The position numbers and the translations under genes were made by a program. A model generated the notes under the pieces. The model was given only the letters and a program-made list of their open reading frames with translations, was not told the origin of the DNA and searched no databases. Below, in pieces: positions 35,018-42,845 of a stretch of DNA of 64,000 nt (position 1 is the stretch's first letter; each line of letters opens with the position of its first letter). Source of the stretch: Pseudohongiella sp. (GTDB taxonomy: Bacteria > Pseudomonadota > Gammaproteobacteria > Pseudomonadales > Pseudohongiellaceae). The DNA is taken from NCBI RefSeq assembly GCF_011050365.1, contig NZ_DRFV01000015.1, positions 62,001 through 126,000 on the forward strand, given 5' to 3'.

Positions 35018-36607
35018 ATGCCGAAGGAAAGCAATACCGGAACTTCGCAGCTGTCAGGATCGACAGCGTCACTACAGGCATCGTCGCCAAGGCCCTTGCT
35101 TGCAGCCTTAATATTGTCTGCGATTTTACATGCGGCGCTGCTGGCAGGTACTTTGCTGACGCCTGCCGCTCCCTCACCCGCGTCCGACGGCACCACAGCG
35201 GCGCTGGAAGTCGCATTGCTGGGTACGGTAAGCGACCCGGTGCGCGATAGTGCTGATGACGCTGCGGCGGGTGCCCCGGCAGACACCGGCTACGACGGGG
35301 CAAACACGCAGGCGGTTGCTCCCGCTCCGCTTCCCGCAGCCCGGCAAGCACCCGGGATAGCCACCAGAACACCTGTTGTAGTAACCAGGGCTGACGCTGC
35401 GAACCGGCTTGACGTAGCCCAGGCAGCAGTTGACCTGAAGGTATCGGCCAGCATCGAGCCCTGGCGGCCGCAGAACCTGGCGCTGGCCTGGCAGGAACAG
35501 GAAAGCACGATGCTGCGCGAGCGCGTTGCGCAGTGGCTGGAGGATCCGGAGCAACTCCTGAATCAGCCAGAGCCGCTTCGCTGGCAACATGATGGCAGGC
35601 AGTATCAGGCAGCGGTCCGACATTTGCCGGCCGGATCAGCCACCGCAATGGAGCGCGCCGTGGTGGAGATAAGCACCGAATACGACGGTCGGCAGGTTCA
35701 CAGCTCCATTCAGTTGCAGCGCCTGCCCTTCTCTCACTACGCACAATTTATCGACAGTTGGGATCCGGATGTCACTCTATCCGAAGACATCGTCACTGGC
35801 CGTTTTCACTCCAACACTGCCATCAATATCAGTACCGAACGCGGGGCTGCGCCGCAATTCCGGGGGCCTGTCAGCATTGCCACCTCGCTGACCTGGGCTG
35901 GCGCTTACCTTGCTGCCGGCATGTTTGCAGATGGCTTGGAACTGCAGGCCGGGCGCATTGATCTGCCGACTATGACAATGCCCTTGTTTGCTGCAGAGGT
36001 AAACCCGAACGACTCCGGGGGGCAACGATCAGAACCGCACTATTTTGACCGGGCCAGTTGGATCACCTTTCATGCCACGGGAGAGTACAGCTGGAAACAC
36101 AGCCCCGATGGACCTGTACAGGGGCATCGCACTACAAGTGCCGGCACGGTTTATCTGATTGCCAATGACGGCGTCAACCTGTCAGTCCAGGGTCAATTGT
36201 CGGGACAGGTCGTGGTTTACTCCCCCTATCGAATCAGCATTACCGGCCACCTGCGCTATGCAGATAATCCGCAGGATTCAGCAGATTCGCCGGACCTTCT
36301 CAGTCTAATCAGTGACCATACCATTCAGATCGAAACACCGAGCGTGACCGGGCCCGGTGATCTGCATATACAGGCAGCCATCTATGCGGGCAGACGCTTC
36401 AGCGTTCGGCAGTTTCGCGCGCGCAATAATGGCATGCTGTATATTTATGGCAGTGTCGTGGCGGGTTCAATGTCTGCGACCGAACCCAGATACGCGACAC
36501 GCATAGAATTCGATCACCGGCTCGATTCCATTCGTGCGCCCGGCTTCCCCATGACCGATCGTTACGCCCTGGAGTCACAGGATCCCCACTGGCGCGTTGC
36601 CAGATAA
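35018..36607 (+). CDS. Uncharacterised membrane-anchored protein with TonB-like N terminus
   Basis: I do not recognise the family with certainty. Started at ATG 35018 (AGGG eight bases ahead) the protein is 529 residues. Residues about 25-50 form one hydrophobic segment (LLAALILSAILHAALLAG), followed by a Pro/Ala/Ser-rich stretch and LEVALLGT, the layout of TonB-type or type II anchored periplasmic proteins. The remainder is beta-rich. The last 200 residues (SAGTVYLIANDGVNLSVQGQ, GHLRYADN, SPDLLSLISDH, DLHIQAAIYAG, FDHRL) resemble the repeating beta pattern of PilX-like or polymer-forming surface/pilus proteins such as DUF4900. It converges on the next gene with 14 bases between. Function unknown. 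Confidence 0.75.
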   Translation: MPKESNTGTSQLSGSTASLQASSPRPLLAALILSAILHAALLAGTLLTPAAPSPASDGTTAALEVALLGTVSDPVRDSADDAAAGAPADTGYDGANTQAVAPAPLPAARQAPGIATRTPVVVTRADAANRLDVAQAAVDLKVSASIEPWRPQNLALAWQEQESTMLRERVAQWLEDPEQLLNQPEPLRWQHDGRQYQAAVRHLPAGSATAMERAVVEISTEYDGRQVHSSIQLQRLPFSHYAQFIDSWDPDVTLSEDIVTGRFHSNTAINISTERGAAPQFRGPVSIATSLTWAGAYLAAGMFADGLELQAGRIDLPTMTMPLFAAEVNPNDSGGQRSEPHYFDRASWITFHATGEYSWKHSPDGPVQGHRTTSAGTVYLIANDGVNLSVQGQLSGQVVVYSPYRISITGHLRYADNPQDSADSPDLLSLISDHTIQIETPSVTGPGDLHIQAAIYAGRRFSVRQFRARNNGMLYIYGSVVAGSMSATEPRYATRIEFDHRLDSIRAPGFPMTDRYALESQDPHWRVAR

Positions 36608-36621
36608 CGGGCCCGTAACAC

Positions 36622-38283
36622 TCAATACAGACGGCGCATCTCCGCAAGGCGTCCGGCACAAGCGCTGGCGTTATCCAGTACCGTAATACACTGCGCAAGC
36701 CTCGCCATCGCCTGCTGACGGTCCTCATCCAGCCAGTCCTGATTAGCCCAGTTGAGGTATGCCGAGGCAAGGTTTTCCCGGATCACCGTTTCGTCTTCAC
36801 TGCCCAGATCAAGTGCCAGGTAGTCCTCGTAACGGGCAACCACATCAGGCCAGTCTCCCATCGCCCAATGCGCCGCGGCCCAGTCGGAATACAGCCGGGT
36901 CATTGCTGTGATGCAGGCAGCGGTAAGTGCACAGTCCGGTTCCAGACCGGCGAAGGCCTGGCGGGCCCGGGCAAACGCCTGCTGCTCAACCAATTGCTGT
37001 GCATAACGATCCAGCGCCAGGTACAGGTTATTGCGAATTGCAGCCGCATTCGGCAAGTCATCGCCAAGTGCCTCCAGATTCGAGCGCGCCAGTGTCATCC
37101 CAGCCGCGGGATTATTGCCAAGCACGGCGGTATTGGCGTGCCCCGCTTGCAACCAGGCCAGGAGACTGCGGAATTCGGCATCCGCTTCAGCTGTGCCTGT
37201 TGCCAACGCCTCCATGGCCTGCAGGTAGGGTGCGAGATGCTGAAACATTCGCGTCAGCGTGTGCATTTCGTTTTGCGCGGAAAGATACTGCAGTTCACGG
37301 GTATAATAGATCAGCCGGTTCTTTTGTGCTGCATGGTTATCTGGTCGCAGGTAACTGTGTATTTCGGCAAGTCGCATACGATCACGGTAACTCATTCGCT
37401 CTGCCCCGGTATGCTGATGCCACATATTCTCCAGGCCAAGCTCTCTCGCTGTCACGATCTGCCGGGCCAGGTAATCCTCGTATGTCGGCACCTCCAGATC
37501 GCGTGCAACGAACCAGTCATTGTCATCATTATTATAGAACTCTGCGTCGTGAATCAGGCCGTAACCATTGATCGCAGTGGTTTCCACCTCTACCAGGTCT
37601 CCATCCGGCAGGTGCAGTTGGACAAATGCATGCGACGGCAGCAGCACACCGCTGGCCTGCAAGCCGAAGTGCTCGGCAAGGACAATATACAACAGGGAGG
37701 AGCTGATGCAGTTATACACCCCATGCGAAAGTACCCGGGTCAACCGGCTTTGCGCGGCATCGTAGGCGGCCAGGATGTCTGCATCGGCGCCTTCCATGTC
37801 GGCAAAGAAATATTCGTGCATACCATGTAGCAGCAGCTCACCTTTTTCCGCAGCACCAGTGATCCCCGCCAGGCGTGACTCCAGGCGAGACACGCCGCGG
37901 TCGAAAAGTGCGCGATAGTAGGCAAATTCGGTATCGCTCCTGACGTCACCGGAAGCCAGGAGGTACAGAGCCAGACGTGTGGCAGCGTCATTTTCACGAC
38001 GAACGGCATCTGAGTTATTAGCCAGCGTTCTCAGTTCAAAGGCAGTCAACGAGCTCCACACAGGATGGGTGGTATGACCAAAATCAGAGCGATCAAAATC
38101 CTGATCAGGGCCATACTCAGGCTCGTTTGCGTGCCCCTGTTCTGCGGCAGTTGTTAGAAGGCTGAATGCGAGCCCGATCACCAGCAGGACAGGCATCGTC
38201 AGTTTCCGTGCCAGTGCAGACAAAACAACCCGTCTATCGTTCTCCTGAACCCGGGAGAAAGGTGTATCTGGCACGGCATGCAT
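36622..38283 (-). CDS. Transglutaminase-like domain protein with C-terminal helical repeats
   Basis: This 553-residue protein has a membrane segment or signal at about residues 29-48 (TMPVLLVIGLAFSLLTTAA). A SirB1/transglutaminase-like core follows, with Cys192 in YNCISSSLLYIVLAEHFGL, His218 in PSHAFVQLHLPDG and an acidic residue (Glu232 or Glu234, VEVETT) in the order of a papain-like triad. From about residue 330 to the end the sequence is Ala/Leu-rich helical, with TPR-like pairs (ARQAFAGLEPDCALTAACITAMTRLYSDWAAAHWAMGDW). The core may cleave peptide bonds or only bind. Its start lies 2 bases after the dynamin-like gene, so they are co-transcribed. Confidence 0.8.
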   Translation of the reverse strand: MHAVPDTPFSRVQENDRRVVLSALARKLTMPVLLVIGLAFSLLTTAAEQGHANEPEYGPDQDFDRSDFGHTTHPVWSSLTAFELRTLANNSDAVRRENDAATRLALYLLASGDVRSDTEFAYYRALFDRGVSRLESRLAGITGAAEKGELLLHGMHEYFFADMEGADADILAAYDAAQSRLTRVLSHGVYNCISSSLLYIVLAEHFGLQASGVLLPSHAFVQLHLPDGDLVEVETTAINGYGLIHDAEFYNNDDNDWFVARDLEVPTYEDYLARQIVTARELGLENMWHQHTGAERMSYRDRMRLAEIHSYLRPDNHAAQKNRLIYYTRELQYLSAQNEMHTLTRMFQHLAPYLQAMEALATGTAEADAEFRSLLAWLQAGHANTAVLGNNPAAGMTLARSNLEALGDDLPNAAAIRNNLYLALDRYAQQLVEQQAFARARQAFAGLEPDCALTAACITAMTRLYSDWAAAHWAMGDWPDVVARYEDYLALDLGSEDETVIRENLASAYLNWANQDWLDEDRQQAMARLAQCITVLDNASACAGRLAEMRRLY

Positions 38284-38285
38284 GG

Positions 38286-39725
38286 TTACTGTTCCTTGGT
38301 GTCACTCCCGGATGGGCGGGTAAAGCGGTCATTGAGCTTCTGTACCAGAATATCGGCGCTGGCAATCAGTTTGTCCAGCTTGCGTTGTGTGCGGCCGGAC
38401 CAGCCATGCGGATGTTCCGCAGACATATGTTTTGACCAGGACTCAAGGTTCCTCTCAAATGCCATCGACAGCCGTTTACCGTCTTTGCCCGGACGACCGT
38501 CGCGCTGCAGCTTACGCAATACCGAACGTCCTGCCAGCTGACGAAGGTATGCGTAAAGAATGCCCAACACCACAACCACGGTGCCACCCGCCAGTAGTTG
38601 CAGCGCTGGCGCGAGACCCGCCATCGGTGTGAACATGAAACCATCCCAGGTGTCCGAGCTCAGGCTCCAGTACGCAAACCCAATGATGATGGCAGCGAAC
38701 ACCACACCGTTTAACCTGCGCGCGCGCTTGAACCACAACCGACGGGCGTCGATCAATTCGGGGATCAACACATCACGCAGATGTTTGCCGCTCTGCTCAA
38801 GCAGACCTGTGATGCGATAAGCCCGGTCGACGTCCAGTTGCTCTATCCGGCTTTTGATGTCACCGAGGTCTTCGTCTCGCTTTGCTCGCATTCGATCGAG
38901 AATCTGTTGATCCGCAATGGGTGCTGCCGCAGATTCTGAATAAATACGGTAGAAACGTCCGGCGGTCAGGCCGGACTGTGCCATTGCCCGTTGCCAGGCG
39001 GCTACAACTTCTTCCGGATTATCCTCGCGCACCGTATTATCAATCTGATTGAGGATATAGAGGAATTTGTCGGAGTCCTGACGGTTGATGGTGTTGGCCA
39101 CCAGATGCTCCAGCGTGTCTGTCATGGCGCCTGGTTCGGGATGACGGGCATCAAAGAATACCAGCACCAGATCGGACAGACCCATGATGTGATCGGTAAT
39201 CAGCAGGGTCGCATTGCGCTGTTTGTCGGCATCAAATCCTGGCGAGTCAATCAGGATTTTTCCTTTTAACACATCCGCATTGCAGGTTTTCAGCTGCAGG
39301 TAGGAGTCGATCCGCTTGCCTTCGCCTTCGGCACCGGACTCAATCTCCTGGCTGATCTGATAAAAGGGAAAGCGCGGATCGCTGTCCAGCGCCAAGCCGG
39401 GCAATTGCTTGGGTTCTTCATTACTGCCGTAGCTGATGACGGTAAACTTGTCGTCCACCGCCTGATTGCCGGTGCGTTGCAGGGACTGTCCGAGATACTC
39501 ATTCAGGAAGGTGGATTTGCCTGCGGAGAATGTCCCCAGCACGGCCACGACCGGCCACCAGGCAATCTGTATTGCGTAGGAGTCATCAGCATTCATGAAG
39601 CCCAGTTTGCGAGCCACCGCATCAAGTTCCTGGAAATATTCCACCACTTCGGCCAGTGATGGGTTCTCCTGCTCAAGATGGGATTTCAGGCGTTTGATAC
39701 GTTCCTCAGTTGCTGTCTTGGCCAC
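38286..39725 (-). CDS. Dynamin-like GTPase with a membrane hairpin
   Basis: This 479-residue protein has an N-terminal GTPase domain: P-loop GTFSAGKSTFLNEYLG (about residues 60-76), a switch Thr nearby in FTVIS, G3 in IDSPGFD (about 156-162), and G4-like NQID (about 224-227). After a helical stretch come two hydrophobic segments (VVFAAIIIGFAYWSL and LLAGGTVVVVLGILYAYL, about 345-400) that would form a membrane hairpin or paddle, then a charged C-terminal tail. Bacterial dynamin-like proteins bind and remodel membranes using GTP. It is operonic with the transglutaminase-like gene 2 bases downstream. The specific role is unknown. Confidence 0.85.
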   Translation of the reverse strand: MAKTATEERIKRLKSHLEQENPSLAEVVEYFQELDAVARKLGFMNADDSYAIQIAWWPVVAVLGTFSAGKSTFLNEYLGQSLQRTGNQAVDDKFTVISYGSNEEPKQLPGLALDSDPRFPFYQISQEIESGAEGEGKRIDSYLQLKTCNADVLKGKILIDSPGFDADKQRNATLLITDHIMGLSDLVLVFFDARHPEPGAMTDTLEHLVANTINRQDSDKFLYILNQIDNTVREDNPEEVVAAWQRAMAQSGLTAGRFYRIYSESAAAPIADQQILDRMRAKRDEDLGDIKSRIEQLDVDRAYRITGLLEQSGKHLRDVLIPELIDARRLWFKRARRLNGVVFAAIIIGFAYWSLSSDTWDGFMFTPMAGLAPALQLLAGGTVVVVLGILYAYLRQLAGRSVLRKLQRDGRPGKDGKRLSMAFERNLESWSKHMSAEHPHGWSGRTQRKLDKLIASADILVQKLNDRFTRPSGSDTKEQ

Positions 39726-39860
39726 GTTACTTCCTCATAGCATTTGTCGTATAGGTTCCAGCATCAAGCCCGGCGGACAGCCAGTGCCTGTGCACATCAT
39801 TATTTTATTGCCTGGCTTGCCGGTGTAAACGGCATCAGCGACGGGCAAGCCATCAGGCGA

Positions 39861-40118
39861 CTACAGTCGATCATTGCTGTCAGTCCGGGCCGGATCGGGC
39901 TTTGTGCCGGATCCGGCCAGGCGGCGAAATATGGATTGGCGCACCGTCTTCAACAGCAGTATACGAATTGAATAGGCCAACACCAGCCCCATCACAATGG
40001 AGAACAACATACCCAGGCCGACACGGAACATCAGTGCGGTAAAGAATGCGGTCATGCCTGCGGTGGCTATTTCTTCAAGATGATCTTTGATCCAGAGCCA
40101 TGATTGCTGATTTGCCAT
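39861..40118 (-). CDS. Small membrane protein, function unknown
   Basis: This 85-residue protein is started at ATG 40118 (MANQQSWLWIKDHLEEI). One long hydrophobic region (about residues 20-55, TAFFTALMFRVGLGMLFSIVMGLVLAYSIRILL) would span the membrane once or twice, and the tail is basic then polar. The open frame extends to 40292 but that upstream part is Pro/Arg-rich and not convincing. It is upstream of the dynamin-like gene on the same strand and could belong to that transcript, 135 bases apart. Confidence 0.6.
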   Translation of the reverse strand: MANQQSWLWIKDHLEEIATAGMTAFFTALMFRVGLGMLFSIVMGLVLAYSIRILLLKTVRQSIFRRLAGSGTKPDPARTDSNDRL

Positions 40119-40284
40119 AACAGATAGTGCCTGCTCGTTCCCGGTGAATATAACGTTGAGTATCCCATATCTGGCGCATATCTGCATTGAAGGCCGGAAG
40201 CTGATGGGGGCTGGCGGGTTCAGTACGAGATACTGCCCTTTGTGAGGTCTTGTCAGGGAGCATCGCAAGCTCAGACGGCTTGGC

Positions 40285-40314
40285 GTTGGCATGACTGCCG
40301 GAGACTTCGATAAA
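40285..40314 (-). repeat. Truncated third copy of the 191-bp tRNA-linked repeat
   Basis: About 30 bases (TTGGCATGACTGCCGGAGAC and following) repeat the first part of the two full units. Similarity fades left of about 40285, which marks the distal end of the array. Confidence 0.85.
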
Positions 40315-40505
40315 TGGCGGAGGGGCAGGATTGATTTAACAGCTTTTTGGGCTGTTAAACCCTTCGGGCTTCGCGCTGGCGCGCTCGTCTCAACTTGCTA
40401 TGCAAGTTGTCGAACCCTGTAACGGGTTCACATCCCTGCCCGCTTCGAACGGTTGGGGATTCTATTGGAGTTGGGGTTGGCATGACTGCCAGAGACTTCG
40501 ATAAA
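40315..40505 (-). repeat. 191-bp repeat unit 2 downstream of tRNA-Ser
   Basis: This unit matches unit 1 along its full 191 bases, with only a handful of substitutions. Its distal end on the minus strand (40315-40333) again carries the tRNA 3' terminal sequence TGCCCCTCCGCCA, including CCA. It contains GAACCC/GGGTTC, CAACTTG/CAAGTTG and TTTAACAGC/GCTGTTAAA hairpins. It begins directly after the tRNA-tail copy of unit 1. Confidence 0.93.
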
Positions 40506-40696
40506 TGGCGGAGGGGCAGGATTGATTTAACAGCCTTTTGGGCTGTTAAACCCTTCGGGCTTCGCGCTGACGCGCTCGTCTCAACTTGCTGCACAAGTTG
40601 TCGAACCCTGTAACGGGTTCACATCCCTGCCCGCTTCGAACGGTTGGGGATTCTATTAGAGTTGGGGGTGGCATGACTGCCGGAGACTTCGATAAA
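40506..40696 (-). repeat. 191-bp repeat unit 1 directly after tRNA-Ser
   Basis: The unit begins at the base after the tRNA CCA and ends with a copy of about 18 bases of the tRNA 3' end (40506-40524; one base shorter than the tRNA within the CCC run). Hairpins visible are GAACCC/GGGTTC (40603-40620), CAACTTG/CAAGTTG (40582-40600) and TTTAACAGCC/GGCTGTTAAA (40526-40550). The layout, tRNA then repeats that each end in a partial tRNA tail, matches that known for E. coli tyrT, whose 178-bp repeats yield rtT RNA. An untranslated RNA product is inferred. Confidence 0.93.
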
Positions 40697-40787
40697 TGGC
40701 GGAGGGGCAGGGATTCGAACCCTGGGTAGGTTATTAGCCTACGCCGGTTTTCAAGACCGGTGCATTCAACCGCTCTGCCACCCCTCC
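40697..40787 (-). tRNA. tRNA-Ser (UGA anticodon)
   Basis: The minus strand folds as a serine tRNA: acceptor GGAGGGG/CCCCTCC, D arm from GCAGAGCGGTTGAATGC, anticodon stem CCGGT/ACCGG around loop CTTGAAA with anticodon TGA, a long variable arm (TAGG/CCTA), and T arm CAGGG-TTCGAAT-CCCTG. Discriminator G and an encoded CCA follow (40697-40700), for 91 bases in all. It reads UCA and related serine codons. The 3' end is duplicated in the downstream repeats. Confidence 0.97.
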
Positions 40788-40957
40788 GCAGCGCGAAGCG
40801 GCATGTTACTATAATTTTGTCATCAGTCAACTATTGATTGCCAGGCTGGCGACAACCGGCGCATCTTCGTCCGATATTCATTGATTTCGCCGGGCTGACC
40901 GGTATGATTATGGCTTGAAAGATTACGGTGACGTTACCGATCTTTATCACAGAAGAT

Positions 40958-40979
40958 GTAACACCCATCCGGGTGTTAC
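40958..40979 (+). promoter_or_regulatory. Stem-loop in the leader of yccA
   Basis: GTAACACCC-ATCC-GGGTGTTAC is a perfect 9-bp stem with a 4-base loop ending 13 bases before the GGAGG ribosome site of yccA. No T run follows, so it is not a standard terminator; it may affect mRNA stability or translation. Confidence 0.6.
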
Positions 40980-41006
40980 TGGATGTTTAGCCGGAGGTTT
41001 ACCTGT

Positions 41007-41675
41007 ATGAGTCAGTACCAAGTCAATGCCACGCGGACCGGCGAGTCTGCGGTTGTAGTTAACAAGGTTCTCAAGAACACCTATCTGTTACTGGCATTAA
41101 CGCTGGCATTCAGCGCCTTGACTGCAAGCTTAGCCATGGCCAGCAACGCAGCACCCGTCAACATCTTTGTGATGCTGATCGGCTTTTATGGTCTGTTGTT
41201 CGCTACCCACAAGCTGGCGAACAGCGCCTGGGGTCTGCTAGCTGTGTTCGCCCTCACCGGTTTCATGGGTTACACTCTGGGACCGATTCTCAGTTATTAC
41301 ATGGCGACCTCAAATGGTAGCCAGCTGGTAATGACAGCGCTGGGCGGCACCGCATTCATATTCTTTGGCCTTTCCGGCTATGCTCTGGTGTCGCGCAAGG
41401 ACTTCTCCTTCCTCAGCGGCTTCATGATGGCCGGTTTTCTGGTTATCGTAGCGGCATTTATCGCCAATCTGTTTCTGCAGATTCCTGCGCTGCAACTGGC
41501 GTTGTCAGCTGCGTTCATGCTGTTCTCCAGTGCAGCAATCCTGATGCAGACGGGTGCGATCATCAACGGTGGCGAGCGCAATTACATTCTGGCTACGGTC
41601 ACGCTGTATGTGTCGTTATACAATATCTTCATCAGCCTGCTGAACCTGCTGACGGCGTTTGGCGGCGAAGAGTAA
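41007..41675 (+). CDS. yccA: Bax inhibitor-1/YccA-family inner-membrane protein
   Basis: This 222-residue protein has seven hydrophobic segments and family marks such as NKVLKNTYLLLALTLAFSALTA near the N terminus, FALTGFMGYTLGPI, and LYVSLYNIFISLLNLLTAFGG at the end with the Asp/Tyr-type pore region altered to YVSLYN. E. coli YccA is a substrate and modulator of FtsH; others in the superfamily are calcium-leak channels. The start at 41007 follows GGAGG at 40993-40997; the frame opens at 40983. Its place before tusDCBE is common in gammaproteobacteria. Confidence 0.93.
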   Translation: MSQYQVNATRTGESAVVVNKVLKNTYLLLALTLAFSALTASLAMASNAAPVNIFVMLIGFYGLLFATHKLANSAWGLLAVFALTGFMGYTLGPILSYYMATSNGSQLVMTALGGTAFIFFGLSGYALVSRKDFSFLSGFMMAGFLVIVAAFIANLFLQIPALQLALSAAFMLFSSAAILMQTGAIINGGERNYILATVTLYVSLYNIFISLLNLLTAFGGEE

Positions 41676-41698
41676 ACCTTCGTCAGTCAGCATTGCCC

Positions 41699-41730
41699 AA
41701 AAAAGCCCCGGCATCGTCCGGGGCTTTTTT
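41699..41730 (+). terminator. Rho-independent terminator after yccA
   Basis: GCCCCGG-CATCGT-CCGGGGC forms a perfect 7-bp GC stem, extended by A6/T6 flanks, with a T run to 41730. It lies 24 bases after the yccA stop. Confidence 0.92.
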
Positions 41731-41799
41731 GTTTCCGGCGGGCAGTTTGCGGCATAATGGCGGTATTGCGACTCTATCAGGACTCAAAGGACAAATAAG

Positions 41800-42192
41800 G
41801 TGATTATCAGCTTGGTCATTCATGCCGCGCCCGGAACCAGTCAGGGTGCACAAACGGCGCTGACGTTCTGCCAGGCCGCACTGGATGCCGGGCATCAGAT
41901 CTATCGTCTGTTTTTTTACGAAGATGGTGTACACAACGCCCACGCACTGGCCGTGTGGCCACAGGACGAGCGTGACCTGAACGCGGCATGGGCAACCCTG
42001 ATCCGGGACCATAGGCTGGATGCCGTGGTTTGTGTGGCTTCGGCATTGAAGCGTGGGGTTCTGAACACGGACGAGGCTGCGCGATATGAAAAAAACGCAG
42101 CCAGTCTGGAGCCGTCCTTCGAAATCTCCGGCCTGGGCCAGTGGGTTGACGCCTGTCTGCACTCGGACCGCGTTGTCAGTTTCGGAGTCTAG
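41800..42192 (+). CDS. tusD: Sulfurtransferase complex subunit TusD
   Basis: This 130-residue DsrE-like protein is the sulfur-accepting subunit of the TusBCD complex, which carries persulfide sulfur from TusA to TusE for 2-thiolation of tRNA wobble uridine. The active Cys78 (VVCVASALKRGV) matches the position in E. coli TusD. N-terminal SLVIHAAPGTSQGAQTALTFC and FYEDGVH are family-typical. Translation probably starts at GTG 41800 after AAAGGA. Confidence 0.94.
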   Translation: MIISLVIHAAPGTSQGAQTALTFCQAALDAGHQIYRLFFYEDGVHNAHALAVWPQDERDLNAAWATLIRDHRLDAVVCVASALKRGVLNTDEAARYEKNAASLEPSFEISGLGQWVDACLHSDRVVSFGV

Positions 42193-42198
42193 AGCATC

Positions 42199-42555
42199 AT
42201 GAAAACCCTGACCTTTCTCGCCCGCAGTGGCCCTTACGGCAGCAGCAAAGCCAAAGCCCTGCTTGATATGGTGCTGTCAGCAGCCGTGTTTGAACAAAAA
42301 ATTCAGTACATCTTTCTGGATGATGGCGTGTATCAGCTATTGTCCGACCAGGATTCGGCACAGCTTGGTGCCAAAAACGTCAGTGCCGCTCTGCCCGCGC
42401 TGGACCTGTACGGCGTTGACAGGATTTATCTGGATACGGAATCATTGCAGGCGCGCGGGCTGCAGTCACGGCAACTGTTGATACCGGCGCAACCCTGCAA
42501 CAGTGATGAGATCAGATCACTGATTGCGGACTCGGATATGGTATTCAGCCTGTGA
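42199..42555 (+). CDS. tusC: Sulfurtransferase complex subunit TusC
   Basis: This 118-residue DsrF-like protein begins MKTLTFLARSGPYGSSKAKALLDMVLSAAVF and has FLDDGVYQLLSDQDS, both normal for TusC. It lacks an active cysteine, as other TusC proteins do, and forms the hetero-hexamer with TusB and TusD. It starts 6 bases after tusD and overlaps tusB by four bases. Confidence 0.93.
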   Translation: MKTLTFLARSGPYGSSKAKALLDMVLSAAVFEQKIQYIFLDDGVYQLLSDQDSAQLGAKNVSAALPALDLYGVDRIYLDTESLQARGLQSRQLLIPAQPCNSDEIRSLIADSDMVFSL

Positions 42556-42845
42556 GCACCCTGCATATTGTCAGCAAAAGCCCGTTTCGTACCGATGCGC
42601 TGCAAAGATGCCTGTCGCTGGTCGCGCCAGGTGACAGTATCATCCTGATAGAAGACGGCGTGCTGGCCGTCAACCTGTCGATACTGGGCGAGCGGATTTC
42701 CGGCACCGACGTTAGCTGCTTTGCCTTGGCCGGGGATCTGATCGCACGCAGTCTGACGACTGCCGGAACTGAGATTCAGCAGGCCGATGCTGCCAGCTTT
42801 GTTGCGCTGGTCTGTGAGCACAGGAACAGTATTTCTTATGGGTAG
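42552..42845 (+). CDS. tusB: Sulfurtransferase complex subunit TusB
   Basis: This 97-residue DsrH-like protein begins at a GTG overlapping the tusC stop (GTGA) and reads MSTLHIVSKSPFRTDALQRCLSLVAPGDSIILIEDGVL, standard for TusB. It completes the TusBCD complex of tRNA thiolation. It overlaps tusE by 8 bases, which points to coupled translation of all four genes. Confidence 0.93.
   Translation: MSTLHIVSKSPFRTDALQRCLSLVAPGDSIILIEDGVLAVNLSILGERISGTDVSCFALAGDLIARSLTTAGTEIQQADAASFVALVCEHRNSISYG

Noticed and set aside
36868-37830. 320-codon open frame on the plus strand
   Set aside because: It is antisense to the transglutaminase-like gene and has no recognisable domain.
40285-40700. Possible CRISPR array
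   Set aside because: Units are 191 bp and near-identical throughout, with no short repeat and variable spacer pattern, and no cas genes are present.
40546-40830. 94-codon minus-strand frame running through tRNA-Ser and the repeat
   Set aside because: Most of it is tRNA sequence read as protein, a common false ORF near tRNA genes. The repeat part is better explained as RNA.
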